Below, piece by piece: positions 58,175 through 64,000 of a stretch of 64,000 bases of DNA (the stretch's first letter is position 1; each line of letters opens with the position of its first letter). The translations under genes were made by a program, and so were the position numbers. Below the pieces are notes generated by a model that was not told the DNA's origin, did not search any database, and saw nothing but the letters and a program-made list of their open reading frames with translations. Source of the stretch: Hymenopellis radicata (taxonomy: Eukaryota; Basidiomycota; Agaricomycetes; Agaricales; Physalacriaceae). The stretch spans positions 62,001-126,000 of the forward strand of contig JADNRX010000070.1 in the NCBI GenBank assembly GCA_015501595.1, read 5' to 3'.

Positions 58175-59147
58175 TCGAATGATAAATCCAATTCTCGCCG
58201 TGTCAATGGAGACAGCAGCGACGTTGAGTGAGCGGAGCCGTGGCCGCTTTGTAATCCCGACGTGATGAATTTGGCGGCTGAAATGTGCGAGGCGAGTCAA
58301 CGACGGCTTGAGATGATGAAAGCGAAACACGCACCTTCGTCAAAAATGTTCCTTGGGCACGCATAATAAACACACCATTTCCTAGCGTCGCATCGTTGAA
58401 TGACGGTACGTCCTTGAGTGGATGACTCATGGTCGGAACCTCTGTATGTGCCCGCACATGCAGACCACGTCGCAGGCTGCGAAAGACACCGGACGACTGG
58501 CTCGTGCTTGCGTTCGATGTTGATCCAGAACGCGAGTTGAACTCGGTCTCAACTGGATAGGTCGATAGGTCGACAAGTTCACAGGAAGCGTATTGTCAAA
58601 CCGGGCCCACCAAGCTGCTGTGGAGGTCTTGTCAATCAGTGAGATGGCGCCTTCGGATAGGCAGACGACTACACGTACCCATGCTTGTCCTGCATCGCGC
58701 AACGTCCAGAGTCTTATTGGTCGGCGAGTCCCGCTGGATGTCCATTTATGGCGTCGTCAGGCTGCGCACCTGGTCTCACAGGTGAAAGCTGAGCAGTAGG
58801 TCGGAGGATGAGGACGTCGATGTGGGCTCGGCAAGATCGAGATGGCAAAGAGAGAAAAGGCCAAATCCAACATGCACCTGATCGATGACGCGATCGCGCA
58901 CGGACCTTGCCCGCACGGACCACCAATTCATCTTTCCATCCCATGAAGATATCATTTTTATCCGGGCTCGCGTTGATCCTCTCGGTGCGATCCAGCTTCG
59001 CGATAGCTAGCATGTCTTCTTCGTCCAGAGTGAGAATCTGAGTTTATAAGATACGTACCTTGCTGGCCAGCCGTTGTTGATGGACGTTGAGAAAAAGCAG
59101 CCGCGTGTCCATACGTTATCAGCGCGCACGGACCATGGTCCGTGCAC
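58175..59147. other. Unannotated sequence with coding-like fragments
   Basis: Minus-strand frames such as VPTMSHPLKDVPSFNDATLG (58203-58457) and LAIAKLDRTERINASPDKND (58714-59013) have coding character but no recognised family. They may be further captured gene pieces. A 20-bp perfect palindrome GCACGGACCATGGTCCGTGC lies at 59126-59145. Confidence 0.35.
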
Positions 59148-59208
59148 AAGAATAATTCCCCCTCGGAGGATTCGAACCTCCCGAGGCACCTTACTAGCGA
59201 GGGGGATA
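59148..59208 (-). repeat. tRNA-like 61-bp sequence, copy 2
   Basis: It is identical over 61 bp to 58114-58174, while the sequences on either side differ. It has the same acceptor-like and T-arm stems and intact B box. It lies three bases from a 20-bp palindrome. Confidence 0.7.
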
Positions 59209-61244
59209 CAATATAAGAGTACGACTGAAAACAGCGTCATTGTGGCGGCGTCATCGTGGTGGGGAGTCTTCATTGGCCTAACGGCGTCGTCTTTGCGAGG
59301 TGAGATGGCGGTAGTGCTGCCATCCTGGTGCTGCTGTCAAGTTCGTGTCTGGATAGGTGCAGCCACGTTGGAGGGCTTACGCGTCCCGCGGGCCCGTTTC
59401 CTTCATTTTAAAATCTCGTCGTCGCCATGGTGATGAGATCGTAGTTGTCGTTGTAGTGGGTAGACCGTGGTCGTGGTGCCATTGTCGTCGGCGTGACGAG
59501 ATTGTGATCGTGCAGTGTCGCGATTGCGGTGGTGGGCATGTCGTGGTCGTGGTGGTGGGGTTGTCGGCATCAGGGAGACGTAGTCATCGTCGTGGGGTAG
59601 TTGTCGTGGTGGGAGTGTCCTTGTCCTTGTCGTCGCGGCGCCCTGCTGAAAGTGAGTCAGTACTAAAATACGGCATAAAAGTACGCGCACCTTCGCGACG
59701 CCGCCTGTCAGCAGACAGGGCGACGTCACATACCACCGTCCGGGGTCACCATCGTCGTCGCTAGAGATCTTCGGCCTCGTCAGAGGGCTTATGCGTCCAG
59801 CGGGGCCGCCGGCGCTCTTCAAGCCCGCATATCAACGAAAAAGGTGAAAAAACAAGGCAGATAAAGGGAGAAGGACGCCTGGAAGACCCGCGTCCCAAGG
59901 TCGAGTCGTCGGGGTCCAGGCGTCGCGAGATGGTGGTGGTTAGTGAGATCGAGCACAAAAAAAAGTGTCTCGATCACCACTCGGATGATCGGACCGGGTG
60001 ATTTGGAGCGCTTGGTCGACGTCGGGCGAGCGCATCAGAGTTTTTATTGACATTCGGAATTGAGGAAACTATTCTAGATAGTTAAAAGTATTATCTGTGA
60101 TTTTTCCTAGTTTACTGCAGTTTCTGTCTGATGAAAATGCAGAATCCGCCGATTGGACTCATTAACGCTATAGCAGTCTGATCGAGTTCAGCTCGAATCC
60201 GGATTCGTTCTCTACTTTCTTACCACCACTATCGACGACCGATTCGCTCAGGACGACGAGCACCGCTCATGGCTACTTACGTCGATGATAGGACTGGTGT
60301 CCAGGACACCCGCGACCGACTCTGAGTCGTCGCTTATTGTTTTCGGGAGACCGACCTTGCGTCGTCTCCATCTGGAACAAGGCAACTCCCTGGCTCGCTG
60401 GAGAGGCAGGCTTCAAGGCACCACGGCACACGCGTAAGTCCTCGCATTGAGGCCGCTCTGTCCAATGCGGGCTTGAAGCGACGTGTACGACGACGTCCCC
60501 GCCGCCTTTGCAACACCAAACACTAGACAGCACAAGGAGCTCGAGTGCTTGGAGTTTAGCTGGACAACTGCCTGCTCCCACAACACGGCTACAGTCTCCT
60601 CGCACCGGTACGTCTTAAACAATTATTTTTATTCTGTATACGCATCAAACTCCCTCTAGTCTGTCCCCAATCCCGCGCCAATGACCGACACCAACAGCCA
60701 CCCATCCGCTTACCCAACGTCGCCGCTGTGGGCCTCAGTTCATCTTTTGCACATTCCAGAAGCGAGGATAGCCAGCGACAACGACGCTGCTCATACATAC
60801 TCTCACTGGCGCCATCGCTGCCGACGGATGATCGGATGACCGATCCGTCGAACGGTCTCTCTCCCTCCTACCACCACCACGGTCCTCAATTTGGCCCGGA
60901 AAGGCTGCCTGCAGACGACCACCCTCCTCCCAGACGACAGAAGCCCTATCCTCCCAGCACCTCCCTCACGATGAACGACGACGATTAGGGGCGGAAACGA
61001 TGCGTCAGGTGAAGAGCTGCAGGAGACGACACCCACTCTCCCACACCTCCTTCCATCGTACCACAGCCACCGCTCCGGACAATCCGTCTCTATATAACAC
61101 TCGATATAAACAGTCTTGTATTGGACACTGGTCAATGAGGCAGCCGCTGACGGAACTGGAGAAGCAGATCCCTGTCGTTCCTGGGGAAAGAAAAAGGCGC
61201 GTCCATTCTCGCTCATTACTTATAATAGCTGACCTCGCTTGCAG
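59209..61244. other. Transposon-derived sequence related to the TIR elements
   Basis: It contains GGGCTTACGCGTCC at 59373, GGGCTTATGCGTCC at 59785 and ACGCGTAAGTCC at 60430. It also has GGATGATCGGACCG at 59990 (also at 32123) and a TTCTTACCACCAC plus GAGTCGTC...GTCGTCTCCAT block (60215-60370) that resembles the interior of the element at 42129. Terminal repeats and target duplications were not found, so boundaries are unknown. Confidence 0.5.
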
Positions 61245-61699
61245 AGAAAGAACTTTCAGCAAGAGTATTCGCAGTCGACAATCGCAAGTTTTTTGCTCAA
61301 ACAAGGCAGCGTGGCTTCTACGTCTCCGCCGGTCAGGTGGCCCTCCTCAAAGACAAATCGTGCGTCCATATTATATACGCGTCCACCTCCAACTCGCCGG
61401 GCTCATCAGCCTACTACTAGATCGCCAGTAAAGCCTAAATCCACAATAAAAATGGCGCCGACAGTACTCGCGCGAGTCGCCCGTCCCGTCGCCGGATGGC
61501 GCCGACGACGAGCACCCAGAGCGCGCCGAAGAGACCTTTGTCAACTTTTCCCTCTTGTCACATTTGGCTGTGCAGCTCATCCTCTTCTCGAGCGAGAGCA
61601 TCAACATCAGCAAGTTCAACACCCATCTGGGTGGAACCCTGCGTCTTTGCCTGACCAGGGAGACATATCATCTAACGCTGGAAACGCCCCCGACTACGT
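61245..61699 (+). pseudogene. Two coding-like exon fragments, family unknown
   Basis: After a TTGCAG acceptor one frame reads ELSARVFAVDNRKFFAQTRQ and GFYVSAGQVALLKDKSCVHI, stopping at 61420. A second frame from about 61493 reads DDEHPERAEETFVNFSLLSH and SINISKFNTHLGGTLRLCL and runs to about 61699. Codon character is strong in both. The protein was not recognised; these look like pieces of one or two host genes inside repeat DNA. Confidence 0.4.
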
Positions 61700-62639
61700 T
61701 AAGTAACTGAACTACATCACCTTTTTCTCATACGCAGTCGGGGACTCGGAGTGCTTTGGCTACAAGCCGGGAAAGAACGTGAAGTTCGTCGACCTAACTG
61801 TTGACCGGAGTCTAGAGCATCATGGCCGAATGGAAGCAACGACGATTCTTCCGCGTTTTGACTGTTGAACGCCGCGGGTAGACAGCGGATGCATCGCGTA
61901 TTTGATCGACAAGTTGAAGTAAGTGAATTGTTCTTGTTCCTGGATTGTGATCCTCATAGTCGTGTAGCTGCTGTAGTACGCCGCTCATTGTACTGGGGCC
62001 CGGGCTCATGCAAGGAGTAGGTGTCACACAAGGATTGACTGTCCAATTTCATTCTCCGGCATCGCTGTACGTCTTCCCCGTCGTCTATTATGTATCAGTA
62101 CTGATACTTCATTGCGGGTAGCGGTGCTCGGATTCGCATCATAAGCACGTCCGTCTCCTTTGGTGGAAGGGTGACGACTTTAGGCTGTGAGGTGAGACTC
62201 TCCGTTCGCGAGGTATACCGTGAACTGATGATTCTCTTCTGGCGATAAACAAAGATTCGGGAAAATAATGATTGCGTCTGCATTATTGAGCAAGATGCAG
62301 CCAGCGATGTCGAAATTATGATGGGTGTTTATGTGTTTATCTATCGGTTTCTTGCACATTGGATTGTATACCCTGTTGAATTTCGAATAAGTGTCTTTGT
62401 ATGGGATGGGGGGGATTCAATAGCGTTCCCAACATCCATTCACGAGTTCACTGACAGGCTGTTGCCCTCGTCGACGTTGTCCCATCGCGTAGTTCAAACT
62501 CCGCCTTATGGGTGGTGGGCTCTCCATCTGACCATCACAACGCCTCGACGCCAAAGACCCGACTTTGGACGCAGGTCTTCTAAGCATCCTCCTGCTTCAC
62601 TCTACCTCTTTGCTTTGGCCTTTTCCAAGGAACTGCGGG

Positions 62640-63130
62640 CTTGAAGAGCCCCGGCGGCCCCGCCGGACGCGTAAGCCGTCGAACGACGCTGCAAATTTTT
62701 AATGATGATAATGCTGTCCTGCGGAGGCTCTTAAGATTCGTAAACTCGACGCCGCGCTGTCTGCTGCAGGCGGCGTCCTGAAGGTGCGTCTTTTTCTCTC
62801 TTTGTAGCATATAACTCACGGGACAAACTCACAGTAACGGCAGCGACGAGAACGCCGTCACCACCCCGGCAATGACGAGCCCAACACGACCACAACCACG
62901 CTCTCCTCGCGGCACCAAATGGCAAAACCACCACGACGGTCTACCGACTACATCAACAACTGCACCACGACGGCCACTGCACGATAATGGTGTCATGAGC
63001 CACGACGAAGACAGCAATGCCAAATCGACGACATCGACACCAACCACGACGACAATGACCCCAAGATCATCCAGAGGCGCCACACCACCACCACAAACTG
63101 GAAGACGCGACTTGGGGTGGGTGCGATGAT
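62640..63130. other. TIR-element-related interior sequence
   Basis: GGACGCGTAAGCC occurs at 62665 and a CGACCACAACCACG/CACCACCACAA segment lies at 62880-63100, as in the interiors of the elements at 42129 and 53290. No terminal repeats were seen. Confidence 0.45.
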
Positions 63131-63318
63131 GCGTGTAGTACCGTACCTGTAGATACATGAATATGCATATGCTACTATCTTTCAGGAGAACTGAGGGAAA
63201 GCTGTAGGAGCTGGATTAAACCCTGGTATCCGCCACACCACGAGCGGTACAAGAAAGAGGCCATTTGAATCCATTAGTGAACTTGTAAGATCTATCACAG
63301 GCCCTGTAGAAGCTGTTG

Positions 63319-63533
63319 TGGCTCAGTAGGTCGACCGCAAGCCATGCTGCAGGTTACAATTTTGACCCGAGATCGAGGGTTCGATTCGTACCGGCGCCAG
63401 AGAATCTAAAGTGATGATAAGGCAATTATCCTACTGCAAGATATAGCTCCTATAGCCTAGTGGTTGATGAGTTCTGCCAGGGAGTGTAAGTGAGGTCTTA
63501 GGTTCAAGCCTCTCTTTTGTCTGTTGATTTTTT
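63319..63533 (+). repeat. SINE-like unit with two pol III box pairs
   Basis: The first pair is TGGCTCAGTAGG (63319-63330) with GGGTTCGATTC (63377-63387). The second is TAGCCTAGTGG (63453-63463) with GGTTCAAGCCT (63501-63511), followed by a TTTTTT run at 63528-63533 that could terminate pol III. Neither half folds into a full tRNA because the acceptor stems do not pair. This resembles a dimeric tRNA-derived SINE. Confidence 0.5.
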
Positions 63534-63550
63534 AAGCTGCGAATATTAGC

Positions 63551-63646
63551 CTATTTGACAAATAGGTGTTGGTGGACAGACTGTCCATGGACACATTGTT
63601 AGGCAAATATGAAGGTATCCGTGGACAGGCTATTAGGCAAATAAGG
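63551..63646 (-). repeat. Inverted copy of the 56791-56886 repeat
   Basis: Read on the minus strand it shares CCTGTCCACGGATACC, TGTGTCCAT, GACAGTCTGTCCACC and ATTTG(A/T)CAAAT with 56791-56886 in the same order. It ends about 14 bp before the MCM4-like sequence. Confidence 0.85.
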
Positions 63647-63659
63647 GAATTAAGGGTGG

Positions 63660-64000
63660 TTGATATCACGATTCGATTTGCTTTATCTGGTACTCGACCA
63701 GGTAGACGAGCAACTCGACCGTCGTCTCGCGAGCATCTGGTTGGCTTATATCTTGAAGATACCCCGGAGTCTAGTGAATTGGACATTCTGGTAAGTCCTC
63801 CAGCTTGAAACTTATCTTCTATTCAAACACCTTTTTGGGCAGCCTGTTGAAGGATTATCAGCCTATATCAATTACGCCCGCAACAAGGTCCATCCACAGA
63901 TCACCGACGACGCAGGCGACGAGCTCGTGCGCTCTACGTCGAGATGCGCAACATGGGCGACGACCCCCGTGCAAGCGAAAAGCGCATCACCGCCACTACC
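63660..64000 (+). pseudogene. MCM4: MCM4 replicative helicase fragment with two frame breaks
   Basis: Plus-strand reading: LISRFDLLYLVLDQVDEQ (SRFD is the MCM arginine finger), a one-base loss near 63732, then HLVGLYLEDTPESSELDIL, a 52-bp intron (63791 GTAAGT to 63842 CAG), PVEGLSAYINYARNKVHPQI, a second one-base loss near 63932, then YVEMRNMGDDPRASEKRITA at the window edge. The order and motifs match the C-terminal AAA+ region of MCM4, part of the MCM2-7 helicase. Upstream homology stops at a dispersed repeat. Since MCM4 is essential and normally single-copy, this is a partial copy or a copy with assembly errors. Confidence 0.75.

Noticed and set aside
56791..63646. One simple TIR transposon insertion
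   Set aside because: Left flank is retroelement gag and right flank is MCM4, with no target duplication; kept only as an open question in the findings.

Overview
The window looks like accessory DNA from a mushroom-forming basidiomycete (Agaricomycetes). Genes have many short GT-AG introns of about 45-60 bp. There is a family of agaricomycete-type F-box proteins, a seven-helix membrane protein of the kind common in these fungi, a multi-exon berberine-bridge-type oxidase, a KDZ (Kyakuja/Dileera/Zisupton) transposase and Ty3/gypsy remnants. All assignments were made by reading the sequence; no database was searched.

Layout. The first 23 kb is gene-bearing. It holds four near-identical F-box paralogs (14-1741 +, 9188-10882 -, 11162-12859 +, 20952-22661 -), a Gln-rich putative zinc-binding protein (3126-5277 -), a coiled-coil protein (6346-7180 -), a RING protein (8212-8993 -), an intron-containing tRNA-Thr (15648-15745 -), a seven-helix membrane protein (15934-17115 -) and a secreted FAD oxidase (17620-20147 +). 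A three-unit 146-bp tandem repeat lies at 23225-23662.

From about 23.7 kb to the end the DNA is mostly nested mobile elements and broken genes. One host gene (23778-29777 -) is split by a 4.4-kb element (24159-28582). A related 4.7-kb element (29941-34658) carries fragments of a forkhead factor and of glycogen synthase. Both start with CATCAGGAA and have 2-bp target duplications. A decayed Ty3/gypsy element (about 34.8-44.1 kb) has been invaded by a 1.1-kb TIR element (36554-37654), a 261-bp MITE (40619-40879) and a 985-bp TIR element (42129-43113). A degenerate KDZ transposase follows (44460-48375 -), with a truncated, chimeric second copy at 50.5-51.3 kb. A further 966-bp TIR element lies at 53290-54255. 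The last 8 kb is repeat-rich and holds a quinolinate phosphoribosyltransferase fragment (57794-57990 -), twin 61-bp tRNA-like sequences, pol III box pairs, and an MCM4 fragment running off the end (63660-64000 +).

The most interesting signal is a set of three short elements (36.5, 42.1 and 53.3 kb) with TIRs and 8-bp target duplications. Their subterminal repeats are entirely different, yet they share an internal GACGCGTAAGCC-type core and a hairpin whose outer stem shows compensatory base changes. Several genes outside the transposons would be restored by adding one base, often in a short homopolymer, so assembly error competes with true pseudogene decay.
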